DNA from: JACZSB01 sp965372015
GTDB taxonomy: Bacteria; Fidelibacterota; Marinisomatia; SCGC-AAA003-L08; TS1B11
Direction of reading: 5' to 3'
Length of the DNA: 64,000 nucleotides
Assembly: GCA_965372015.1 (NCBI GenBank)
Contig: CBDVAP010000001.1
Location: 1-64,000 of the forward strand
The position numbers and the translations under genes were made by a program. This document shows positions 8,931-17,088 of the stretch, piece by piece; position 1 is the stretch's first letter, and each line of letters opens with the position of its first letter. The notes below the pieces were generated by a model. The model was not told where the DNA came from and did no database searches. It saw nothing but the letters and a program-made list of their open reading frames with translations.

Positions 8931-10133
8931 ATGAGTAGCATACGAAAAATTACCATTGTTACGTTTTTGACGCTCCTTCTCGGTGGCTCACTCTTAATCC
9001 CGGCAGCATTGGTCGAGGCAAGTGCTGGTGGATCACCCTCAGGACTCGATACGACCCAGGTCACCGCTGAGGCCATTAGTCAAGCACCTGATGATATTCC
9101 TGCTGAACTAGGACTTCTCGGATATTTCTTCAAGCGTAAACAAACGGACGATGGTGAACAAGCACCGGTGGGAGTAGATGTTCCGGAAGCTCATAATGGC
9201 CCTGTTGAAGAGCTGGGCCTGATAGATTTGCTCCTGAGTAAGAAGCCTCAGTCGCTGGTCATGGCTGCCGGTATCCCTGTGGCGAATGGGCCGGAGCCGG
9301 TGGAGGAGCCCTGGCCTGAAGAAGGCCTGATCAAATATTTTAGTAATAGGAGGAATACATCGATCATGCCTGCCGCAGACCCTGCCCCAGCTGTAAACAG
9401 AACCCAGCCAACGCCCGCCACGGCGAAATCATCAATTAGCACATCGCAGGTACCCTCAAATTACACGACGGCAGTTGAATCGGCAGCGATTAGTGATGGA
9501 CAAGCACCGTCGGGAGTAGAGGTTAAGGAAGCTTATGATGGGCCAATGGAAAAGCCGGGCCTGCTAGATATTCTCCTGGGTAAAGAGCCTCAGCCCCAGG
9601 GCATCGCCGCCGGTATCCCTGAAGCGAATGAGCCCGTACCGGAACCGGAAATGGATCCCTTACCAGAATTAAGCCTGATCGATTATTTCATAAATCAGGG
9701 AAATACATCGCTCAGGCCTGCCGTGGGCTCTGGCCCAGCTGTAAACCCATCCCAGCCAACGCATGCCACAGCGAAATCATCAATTAGCCCATCGCAGGTA
9801 GCCGCAAGGTCCGGGACGGCTTTTGAACCGGCAGTGATTAGTGAGGATCTCCTGCGAATTAAAGTGGTGCTGGGCCAACTGCCCCGTAGCGCTCTGGCTT
9901 CCCTGGAGCAGTCCAATCAGGTTGCAGCGACGCCGAAGATTGAGAATGATGCACTTTTGGTTGAAAACACTGAACCACAGCTGGATTTAACCCAAAAACA
10001 CGATCCCCCAGGTCCTGCAACAGCAGCTGATGTGGAGGGGATCGGTCTATTGGAGCTACTGCTGCAACGCCACCCTGATGCGGCAAGAGTGGAAGCGATG
10101 AAGACGCCATCAGGAGATAACAACGGGAACTAG
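8931..10133 (+). CDS. Secreted Pro/Ala-rich protein with alternating short hydrophobic repeats
   Basis: 400 residues, function not recognised. An N-terminal signal peptide (about 1-30) precedes low-complexity Pro/Ala/Ser-rich sequence. Embedded are six short amphipathic motifs in strict alternation of two kinds. Type A (GLLGYFFKR, GLIKYFSNR, SLIDYFINQ) lies near 61, 132 and 248; type B (GLIDLLLSKKPQ, GLLDILLGKEPQ, GLLELLLQRHPD) near 96, 210 and 371. A larger duplication of about 120 residues is visible (72-190 against 190-300), including copies of ATAKSSIS. There are no Cys and no enzymatic motifs. The start is fixed by AAGGAGA 7 nt upstream. It may be a periplasmic or surface scaffold; this is inference. 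Leader and signal peptide closely match those of the unrelated porin at 13412. Confidence 0.75.
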   Translation: MSSIRKITIVTFLTLLLGGSLLIPAALVEASAGGSPSGLDTTQVTAEAISQAPDDIPAELGLLGYFFKRKQTDDGEQAPVGVDVPEAHNGPVEELGLIDLLLSKKPQSLVMAAGIPVANGPEPVEEPWPEEGLIKYFSNRRNTSIMPAADPAPAVNRTQPTPATAKSSISTSQVPSNYTTAVESAAISDGQAPSGVEVKEAYDGPMEKPGLLDILLGKEPQPQGIAAGIPEANEPVPEPEMDPLPELSLIDYFINQGNTSLRPAVGSGPAVNPSQPTHATAKSSISPSQVAARSGTAFEPAVISEDLLRIKVVLGQLPRSALASLEQSNQVAATPKIENDALLVENTEPQLDLTQKHDPPGPATAADVEGIGLLELLLQRHPDAARVEAMKTPSGDNNGN

Positions 10134-10340
10134 ACCAATGTCACTCCCGGTACTAATTGAAAATGTGATCAGGGTTAACTACCAACCACACGGAATAGCG
10201 TTAGGACAAATGTGGTTTCCGGGAAAAAAGAGCGACACACATGGGCGGCAGGAAGTGCTCAGTAGACTCAGAGCGATTGCCGGCCAGCCAAAGCCTCTTC
10301 CGGGACTTCCCATAGCGTTAGGGAAGGCTCAGCCATTGCA

Positions 10341-10805
10341 ATGAGCAATTCAATGAAATCAGCACCACCCACTATCTTGATTGCCCTGATATTGATCGTT
10401 GGGCATTTACCAGCACAAAATGATTTGGCTATCTCTGGCTTCGTGGATGGCAGTATAGGCTTGCCGGTTGAGGATCGTACTGACCTCGGTTTCAGTTTTG
10501 ACCAAGTGGAGATCAACCTGGATGGCGAAGTGACCATGGCGCCCAATCTGACCCTGGGATTCGAATTCAATACCGGTACAAAGAGTGATGCCGGCGAAAA
10601 TATTAGCGGCTGGCTGGTGATGGCCAACCATGCTTTCTCGGCCTTTGCGATCACTTTCCGGCAGGACGCCTGGGGTGATGCCGGTTCCACCACCATATCG
10701 CCATCCCATAGCATCGCGGATGGCGCCAACATATTTTTTGAGTACAGACTTGATACGGGTACATTTGATGAGGACGATGTCTATCACAGAAGCAAAACCA
10801 CCTAA
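10341..10805 (+). CDS. Outer-membrane beta-barrel protein, C-terminus removed by a nonsense codon
   Basis: 154 residues: signal peptide (about 1-28), then alternating hydrophobic/polar strands typical of small porin-like barrels (AISGFVDGSIGL, LTLGFEFNTG, NIFFEYRLDTG). Translation stops at TAA 10803-10805, but the same frame continues as AAIEFTFTF to a second stop at 10833-10835. A related fragment at 13261-13397 reads TANLAAIGFIFTF at this point, so the TAA has cut off the last beta strand and terminal Phe that outer-membrane insertion normally needs. It may also have lost internal strands. It lies 20-50 bases before a chemoreceptor gene. No strong ribosome-binding site is seen. Probably a pseudogene. 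Confidence 0.6.
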   Translation: MSNSMKSAPPTILIALILIVGHLPAQNDLAISGFVDGSIGLPVEDRTDLGFSFDQVEINLDGEVTMAPNLTLGFEFNTGTKSDAGENISGWLVMANHAFSAFAITFRQDAWGDAGSTTISPSHSIADGANIFFEYRLDTGTFDEDDVYHRSKTT

Positions 10806-10856
10806 GCAGCCATTGAGTTCACATTCACTTTCTAACAAGAAAATAATTTGGCGTCG

Positions 10857-13190
10857 ATGATGCAAAAGTTACTGTCCTTCTTCAGCGATATAAATATCAG
10901 CAAAAGGTTGATCATATTCTTCCTCCTGGTGGGCATCATACCGCTGGCGGTCGTGGGGATTCTTGCCTATTCCAACTCGTCCAAGGCTCTGGAGCAGCAG
11001 GCCATGAACCAGCTCATCGCCGTCCGGGAAATGAAAAAGAGCATGATTGAGGATTACTTCGGTTCCATCCGTAACCAGATCATCACCCTTTCCGAAGACC
11101 AGATGATCATTGACGCCATGAAGGAGTTCACCGAGGCGTTCTTTCTGGTGGGAAGGGAGTATGGCGAAACGTTTAGGAGAAACCGGCGACAGCTGCTCGG
11201 AAACCTTTCGGATCGATACCAGTACCAGCAGAATAATACACCAGGAGCGGCATCGGATGCGGCCTCGCTGTGGATGCCTCCCAAGAGAATGTCGCGCATT
11301 CTCCAGGCGTTGTACATATCCGAGAATCCCAATCCAATCGGCAGCAAGCACATCCTGGATTACTCTGTGGATAAAACTACATATTCCCAACTACACCGTA
11401 AGTATCATCCCATCATTAGGAGCTATCTGGAGAAGTTTGGGTATTACGATATCTTCCTGGTGGAGCCGAAAACCGGTTATATCGTCTATACGGTGTTCAA
11501 GGAAGTGGATTATGCTACCAGCCTGGCGTCCGGGCCATACAGTAATACAAACTTTGCCTGGGCGTTCCAGAACGCGCAGAACGCCGACGCCAAAGACTAC
11601 GTTGCCCTTGAAGAGTTCAAGCAATACGAGCCATCGTATAATTTCCCGGCTTCCTTTATCGCTTCACCCATCTTTGATGGCAATGAGAAAATCGGGGTGC
11701 TGGTCTTCCAAATGCCGGTGGACAAGATCGATAACATCATGACCAGTAACCAGCAGTGGGCCGATGTTGGACTAGGCGAGTCCGGGGAGAGCTATCTGGT
11801 GTCCTCCGACTCCACCATTCGTAATAACTCGCGCTTCCTGATCGAAGATCCGGATGGCTATTACCGGGCGCTACAGGAGGGCGGGATTGCAGCTGAAGTG
11901 ATTGATAATATCAAAGCATCCGAAACATCGATCCTCTTCCAACCGGTTCTCAGCAAGGGATCAAAGGCGGCCATCGGGGGGCAGACCGGTTTTGATATCT
12001 TCCCCGATTATCGAGATGTACCGGTCCTGTCGGCCTACACGCCGCTGGAGATAGAAGGCCTGGAATGGGTGATCTTAGCGGAAATAGATGAGGCGGAGGC
12101 CTTTACCGCCATTTATGCCCTGCGCAACTTGACCATGCTGATCGCTCTAGTGATTGCAGCTGCGGTGGTTGGGATTGCATTGATGGTGGCCCGCAACATT
12201 ACCGTCCCGATTAATGCCGCCATCGTTATGCTCAGGGATATTGACGAAGGCGAAGGAGACCTGACCAAGCGGCTGAACATCGAGGCCCAGGATGAAATCG
12301 GTATCATGGGTGGCCTGTTCGACTCCTTTATCACCAAGGTGCAAGAACTGATGCAACAGATCGGAGTCAGCTCCGAGCAGGTGAGTAATGCGGCCAACCA
12401 GATCTCGTCGGCCTCCGAGCAGATGGCTGCCGGCGCCGAGGAGCAGCAGGCTCAGCTGTCTGAAGTGGCTACAACCACCGAGCAGATGAGCGCCATGATC
12501 CTGGAGGCCAGCAAAAACGCTGATGAAACGCGGGAGAATGCTCAACAAACCGGTAAAACGGCCGAGAGTGGCCGGGAGGTAGTTTCCAAGACGGTGACCG
12601 GCTTCGAAACGGTAGCCCGGACAGTAGAGCGCGCCGCCGGCCAGATCGAGTCCTTGAGCAAACGCTCAGAGGAGATCGGGAACGTCATCCAGGTCATCGA
12701 CGACATCGCCGACCAGACCAACCTGCTGGCCCTGAACGCCAATATCGAGGCGGCCCGGGCCGGGGATGCCGGCCGGGGTTTTGCGGTAGTGGCTGATGAG
12801 GTGCGCAAGCTGGCCGAGCGCACCGTGAGTGCCACGGCCGAGATCAGCAGCATGATCGAGACTATCCAGGGAGAGATCCAGGCTGCGGTGGAATCGATGG
12901 CAGCCATCCAGGAACAGTCCAAAGCCGGGCTGGAACTGGTAGGCCAATCCGACCAATCGCTGCAAGAGATTTCCGGCGCCATCACCGGTGTGGTAACAGC
13001 CGTGGAGCAGATCGCCACTTCCACCAACGAGCAAAGTTCCGGTGCCGAAGAGATATCCAAGAACATCGAGGGGGTTACTACCGTGGCTAAGGAATCGGCC
13101 TCCAGCGCTCAGGAACTGGCCGCCTCGGCGGAGCAGCTCAATCGCGAAGTAGAGGGACTGAACAAGCTGATCGGGCAATTCAAAGTCTGA
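10857..13190 (+). CDS. Methyl-accepting chemotaxis protein with large Cache-type sensor
   Basis: 777 residues from ATG 10857 (an in-frame TTG at 10848 is possible; neither has a good ribosome-binding site). TM1 about 17-38, a periplasmic domain of about 390 residues, TM2 about 427-446, HAMP about 447-500, then the long signalling coiled coil with the conserved hairpin tip (DDIADQTNLLALNANIEAAR). The GESGESYLV motif in the periplasmic domain fits double Cache sensors. There is no NWETF-type CheR tether; it ends IGQFKV. It detects an unknown small molecule and signals to CheA/CheW, which are not in this window. The C-terminal 200 codons are nearly identical in DNA to the receptor at 14546. Confidence 0.9.
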   Translation: MMQKLLSFFSDINISKRLIIFFLLVGIIPLAVVGILAYSNSSKALEQQAMNQLIAVREMKKSMIEDYFGSIRNQIITLSEDQMIIDAMKEFTEAFFLVGREYGETFRRNRRQLLGNLSDRYQYQQNNTPGAASDAASLWMPPKRMSRILQALYISENPNPIGSKHILDYSVDKTTYSQLHRKYHPIIRSYLEKFGYYDIFLVEPKTGYIVYTVFKEVDYATSLASGPYSNTNFAWAFQNAQNADAKDYVALEEFKQYEPSYNFPASFIASPIFDGNEKIGVLVFQMPVDKIDNIMTSNQQWADVGLGESGESYLVSSDSTIRNNSRFLIEDPDGYYRALQEGGIAAEVIDNIKASETSILFQPVLSKGSKAAIGGQTGFDIFPDYRDVPVLSAYTPLEIEGLEWVILAEIDEAEAFTAIYALRNLTMLIALVIAAAVVGIALMVARNITVPINAAIVMLRDIDEGEGDLTKRLNIEAQDEIGIMGGLFDSFITKVQELMQQIGVSSEQVSNAANQISSASEQMAAGAEEQQAQLSEVATTTEQMSAMILEASKNADETRENAQQTGKTAESGREVVSKTVTGFETVARTVERAAGQIESLSKRSEEIGNVIQVIDDIADQTNLLALNANIEAARAGDAGRGFAVVADEVRKLAERTVSATAEISSMIETIQGEIQAAVESMAAIQEQSKAGLELVGQSDQSLQEISGAITGVVTAVEQIATSTNEQSSGAEEISKNIEGVTTVAKESASSAQELAASAEQLNREVEGLNKLIGQFKV

Positions 13191-13208
13191 GTGAAGAGTA
13201 GTAGAACC

Positions 13209-13325
13209 ATGGCAAAGTCGTATTCAAATCGCGTTAAAGCAGCCGGCAGATCGCCTGGGGAGAAGCCAGTTCAACCACTATTTGGAGTCCGAGGGAATAG
13301 CGGATGGCGCCAAAATGTTGTTTGA
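13209..13325 (+). pseudogene. 5' remnant of a paralogue of the small gene at 16220
   Basis: Directly after the chemoreceptor stop, ATG 13209 opens a 38-codon frame beginning MAKSYSNRVKAAGR. This mirrors the gene after the second chemoreceptor (16220: MSKSDSKSIRTAG), including spacing and flanking bases. After about 20 codons similarity ends, and the DNA switches to the tail of an outer-membrane protein in another frame. It is a fusion scar left by deletion between duplicated modules. Confidence 0.55.
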
Positions 13326-13397
13326 ATACCGGATTGATAATAACGGGGCCGGTACCACCGCCAACTTGGCGGCGATAGGATTCATATTCACATTTAA
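13261..13397 (+). pseudogene. 3' remnant of an outer-membrane beta-barrel gene
   Basis: In the frame containing 13300, the DNA encodes GIADGAKMLFEYRIDNNGAG then TTANLAAIGFIFTF. This parallels SIADGANIFFEYRLD and the interrupted AAIEFTFTF end of the protein at 10341. No start or upstream part is present. It is joined to the small-gene remnant at 13209 and runs into the ribosome-binding site of the porin at 13412. It preserves the last strand that the 10341 gene has lost. Confidence 0.6.
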
Positions 13398-13411
13398 AGG
13401 GAGATACACTA

Positions 13412-14506
13412 ATGGATAGCTTACGAAAAATTACCGTTGTTACGTTTTTGATGCTACTTTTACTATCATTCGCGCTAGCTCAGGAGGAGCCGGGATTTAC
13501 TTATGAGTATGGGTACACATCGGACATCATGATGGTGGCTGGTGTGGATCAAGGCGCAGGCCAGCTGAACTACCTGGATAACGTAGATCTACTTCTGAAC
13601 TTCAACACTGAAGGCCTGGGATTATGGTCAGGTGGGAACCTGAGCGTATATTTCCTTTCCAACCAAGGGAGTGCCTTAAGCGAGATTGTTGGTGATGCTC
13701 AAGTGACGAGTAACATCGAGGCTGACGGCACCCAGCGATTGTACGAGTTCTGGTATAATCAATCATTGATGTATGGCATGATTGAGGTGATGGTTGGCAT
13801 GCACGATCTGAACTCGGAATTTTACACCAATGACTGTGCCAGTCTATTCACAAATAGCTCATTCGGTATCGGCTCCGATGTGGCCGGCAGCGTTCCTGTG
13901 AGCATCTTTAATGTTGTTGGTCCTGCTGTCAGGATAAAACTTAGGCTCACGAGAAATCTTTGGCTTCTGGGTGCGGCCTATGATGGCAACCCCGATCCCG
14001 ATAACAATACAGACGGCCTGAACGTCAGCTGGTCTGAAGATGACGGGATATTTAATGTAGTCGAAGCTCAATATACTCCCAGCCGGGGAGATGATATGTG
14101 CCAGAGCTACAGGGTGGCGGCGTGGACGCATACCGCACCCGATCCCGATACGACAGCTGAAGACGCAATCTCCGGTGTGTATCTCTCCCTAGACCAGCCG
14201 GTTGGCAAATTGGCCGCTTTTCTGCATGGAGGAATTGCTACCGGTGAGGCTGCAGTGCCATTATACGTCGGCTTTGGTGTACATACCCCGAGCAATCTCG
14301 GTCTGGCCGTTGCCGCAGCAAAACTCGATGCGGATGCCTTTGAGCTCACAGGTGGAGATGCCTGGGAAGTGACCATCGAAGCCACCTGGGCCATCCAAGT
14401 CAGTGACATCTTTTCAATCCAACCGGATATCCAGTTCGTGCTCAATCCCAGCGGCAATGATGGTAATGCCATTGTCTACGGTGTGCGGACATCAATCGGG
14501 TTTTAG
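13412..14506 (+). CDS. OprB-family-like outer-membrane porin
   Basis: 364 residues with a signal peptide (about 1-23, cleavage after ALA). The body matches the pattern of carbohydrate-selective OprB porins: an early FTYEYGYTSD strand, a LYEFWYNQSL strand, then VGMHDLNSEF and CASLFTNSSFGI, which correspond to the conserved VGxxDxNxEF and FxNSSFG signatures. It ends with Phe (RTSIGF), as outer-membrane barrels do. It likely allows diffusion of sugars or other small solutes. AGGGAG upstream sets the start. It lies between two chemoreceptors, so uptake and sensing of the same solute is a reasonable guess. Its leader and signal peptide resemble those of the gene at 8931. Confidence 0.75.
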   Translation: MDSLRKITVVTFLMLLLLSFALAQEEPGFTYEYGYTSDIMMVAGVDQGAGQLNYLDNVDLLLNFNTEGLGLWSGGNLSVYFLSNQGSALSEIVGDAQVTSNIEADGTQRLYEFWYNQSLMYGMIEVMVGMHDLNSEFYTNDCASLFTNSSFGIGSDVAGSVPVSIFNVVGPAVRIKLRLTRNLWLLGAAYDGNPDPDNNTDGLNVSWSEDDGIFNVVEAQYTPSRGDDMCQSYRVAAWTHTAPDPDTTAEDAISGVYLSLDQPVGKLAAFLHGGIATGEAAVPLYVGFGVHTPSNLGLAVAAAKLDADAFELTGGDAWEVTIEATWAIQVSDIFSIQPDIQFVLNPSGNDGNAIVYGVRTSIGF

Positions 14507-14545
14507 TCAATTAAACAAACAGCTAGGTAACGAAAGGATTTCAAT

Positions 14546-16201
14546 ATGAAGTGGTTCAAAATGGATTGGTTCAATAACCTGACCATCTCCCTCAGACTTA
14601 GCGCGATGATGGGGATAGTGATTGTATTAGTCTTCGGTACCAGCCTGTATAATTACAGGAACTTCTCGGAGATCAAGGAAAGCTGCGTCCTCACCAGGGA
14701 CGAATCGGTGGTATTCGCATTGCTGGCCAAGGATTTCCAGGCCCACGTGATCCAGGTGCAGCAGTGGCTGACGGATATCTCCGCTACCCGGGGTGTCGAA
14801 GGCTTCGACGACGGTTTTGACGAAGCTGAGATCCACTATCAGGCCGGGCTAGAGAACCTGGCCAGTTTCCGGGAGATGTTCGTAGAGGAGAACGAAACGG
14901 AAATGATCGAATTTGTCGACCAGACAGCGACGGACTTGACTGCCTTCTATGACATGGGCCGTGAGATGGCCCAAAGCTATATTGATCACGGGCATGAAGA
15001 AGGCAACAAGCTCATGGAGCAGTTCGATCCGTTTGCGGCGAAAATCGCCGAGTCGGTGGATGTTTTGGTGGACCTGCAGGTCCGCGAGCTGCAGGAATCG
15101 ATGGCCACGGTGATTAGCACCACCAACATCAGCAAGATCATCTCCATAGCGACAGTTGTGCTGCTGCCGGCCTTCATTATTCTAGTGTCCATTTTCCTGG
15201 TGACCAACATCACTAAACCGATCAACAGGGTGATTGCCATGCTGCAGGACATTGACGAGGGTGAGGGTGATTTAACCAAGCGTCTTAGTATTGAGGCTAA
15301 AGATGAGATTGGAGTGATGGCCCGGCTCTTCGACTCCTTTATAGCAAAGGTGCAGGATCTGATCAAGCAGATTGGCGCCAGTTCATCACAGGTAGGCAAT
15401 GCCTCTACCCAAATCTCATCCGCTTCGGAGCAGTTGGCTGCCGGTGCTGAAGAACAACAGGCCCAACTGTCGGAGGTGGCCACCACCATGGAGCAGATGA
15501 GCGCCATGATCTTGGAAGCCAGCAAGAATGCTGACGAAACGCGGGAGACTGCTCAAAATACCGGTATAACCGCCGAGAGTGGCCGGGAGGTCGTCTCCAA
15601 GACGGTGACCGGCTTCGAAGCGGTGGCCCGGACTGTGGAGCGCGCCGCCGGCCAGATCGAGTCCTTGAGCAAACGTTCAGAGGAGATCGGGAACGTCATC
15701 CAGGTCATCGATGACATCGCCGACCAGACAAACCTGTTGGCACTCAATGCCAATATCGAGGCGGCTCGGGCCGGGGATGCCGGCCGGGGCTTCGCGGTGG
15801 TGGCCGATGAAGTGCGCAAGCTGGCCGAGCGGACCGTGAGTGCCACGGCGGAAATCAGCAGCATGATAGAGACCATTCAGGGAGAAATCCAGGATGCGGT
15901 GGAATCGATGACGGCCATCCAGGAACAGTCCAAAGAAGGGTTGGAACTGGTAGGCCAGTCCGATCAATCACTGCAAGAGATTTCCGGCGCCATTACGGGC
16001 GTTGTTACGGCAGTTGAGCAGATTGCCACTTCCACCAACGAGCAAAGTTCCGGTGCGGAAGAGATCTCCAAGAACATCGAGGGGGTCACCACCGTAGCCA
16101 AGGAATCGGCCTCCAGCGCCCAAGAGCTGGCTTCCTCCGCGGAGCAGCTTAGTCGAGAGGTGAACGGGCTTAACGACCTGATTGGCCAGTTCAAAGTCTG
16201 A
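14546..16201 (+). CDS. Methyl-accepting chemotaxis protein with four-helix-bundle sensor
   Basis: 551 residues: TM1 about 17-36, a helical periplasmic domain (about 37-197) with VQQWLTDISATRG, a motif common in small helical-bundle receptors, TM2 about 198-220, HAMP 221-275 and the signalling domain to the end. The tip sequence and C-terminus (IGQFKV) match the receptor at 10857 almost base for base, whereas sensor domains are unrelated. No CheR-binding pentapeptide. AAAGGA lies about 9 nt before the ATG. It is followed within 20 bases by the small gene at 16220, probably co-transcribed. Confidence 0.9.
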   Translation: MKWFKMDWFNNLTISLRLSAMMGIVIVLVFGTSLYNYRNFSEIKESCVLTRDESVVFALLAKDFQAHVIQVQQWLTDISATRGVEGFDDGFDEAEIHYQAGLENLASFREMFVEENETEMIEFVDQTATDLTAFYDMGREMAQSYIDHGHEEGNKLMEQFDPFAAKIAESVDVLVDLQVRELQESMATVISTTNISKIISIATVVLLPAFIILVSIFLVTNITKPINRVIAMLQDIDEGEGDLTKRLSIEAKDEIGVMARLFDSFIAKVQDLIKQIGASSSQVGNASTQISSASEQLAAGAEEQQAQLSEVATTMEQMSAMILEASKNADETRETAQNTGITAESGREVVSKTVTGFEAVARTVERAAGQIESLSKRSEEIGNVIQVIDDIADQTNLLALNANIEAARAGDAGRGFAVVADEVRKLAERTVSATAEISSMIETIQGEIQDAVESMTAIQEQSKEGLELVGQSDQSLQEISGAITGVVTAVEQIATSTNEQSSGAEEISKNIEGVTTVAKESASSAQELASSAEQLSREVNGLNDLIGQFKV

Positions 16202-16219
16202 GTGAAAAGGAGTAATACC

Positions 16220-16729
16220 ATGTCAAAGTCGGATTCAAAGAGCATTAGAACAGCCGGTATCGACGCCGGTGACCGTGCCCGAACCGGAAACAATAGAGGG
16301 GTCCGGGTACGGTACGCCCTGGAGAGCCGGGAAAGTTCCCTCGCTCCCACCGAATGTCATATCGACCCCCAGGTAATGGAGGTCGATATTTTCGATCTGA
16401 GTACGGTGCGGCGGGAAGCCGGCGCCCTGTCCGCCCGGCTGTTCGCGGTAGTCGATAATGTTAGCCTGGCCGTGGCGGTTGAGCAGCCGGCCCGCGATGG
16501 CGTACCGTGGCAGCAGCTGGGACCTCATGATGATGTTCCTTTTACGCCAATAGCAAATTCGGCCACTTTTCACCGAATTGCCGAGCGCTTAAATACGAAC
16601 CTTGGAAATGTAATCGAATCTTCGCGTATTATGCAGGAAGCTTCGAAAAGACTTATCCATGGAATAGAAAAGCTTCGTGACGGCGTGGAGGAAATCAAAG
16701 ACACTGCCGGCAAGTTCAAGTTAGACTGA
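16220..16729 (+). CDS. Hypothetical chemoreceptor-associated protein
   Basis: 169 residues; no family recognised. An in-frame GTG at 16202 exists, but AGGAG at 16207-16211 serves ATG 16220. The N-terminal 40 residues are basic and polar; the middle (about 50-110) looks globular; the last 60 (RIAERLNTNLGNVIESSR onward) are predicted to form a long amphipathic helix or coiled coil ending KDTAGKFKLD. No signal peptide or TM segment, so cytosolic. A remnant of a second copy follows the other chemoreceptor (13209), so the receptor-small gene pairing was duplicated as a unit. A receptor-signalling accessory role is a guess from context. Confidence 0.65.
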   Translation: MSKSDSKSIRTAGIDAGDRARTGNNRGVRVRYALESRESSLAPTECHIDPQVMEVDIFDLSTVRREAGALSARLFAVVDNVSLAVAVEQPARDGVPWQQLGPHDDVPFTPIANSATFHRIAERLNTNLGNVIESSRIMQEASKRLIHGIEKLRDGVEEIKDTAGKFKLD

Positions 16730-17088
16730 AAATAAACACTTGTTGATTTTCAGCACTGGGCCACTTATTAAAATGTCCCATACTCTTTTCATGGCCGGTA
16801 CTACCGCGGTTAAAATCGCCTGCTATGTCGATGTGTATTGACAGATAGTTGTCGGCATTGCTCTTGTTTTGTTTGATACGTTTATTAATTACGAAGACTG
16901 AGCAGCTGATTTATATATCGCCTTAAGAAATATTAAGGCCTTCCGTAGCAGAATAATGATATGAGGGTATACGCAACCGGATCAGACTTGGAAGGGAGTA
17001 TATAAAGTTGCGTGAACAAGCAAATCCTGCCCAATCACGGGCAATCCAATTCTTACTCGGGTTTACTTCTCAAAGGAGATATTCTCTC
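16730..17088. other. Intergenic region upstream of the hybrid kinase
   Basis: About 360 A+T-rich bases. An upstream in-frame TTG at 17008 could extend the next gene, but AAAGGAGAT at 17072-17080 clearly serves ATG 17089. No RNA or repeat recognised. Confidence 0.45.

Noticed and set aside
10138..10344. A 68-codon frame between the repeat protein and the barrel gene
   Set aside because: No ribosome-binding site, no family features, and composition unlike neighbouring genes.
16847..16880. A sigma-70-like TTGACA box in the gap before the hybrid kinase
   Set aside because: No acceptable -10 box at the right spacing, and FCB bacteria often use a different promoter consensus.
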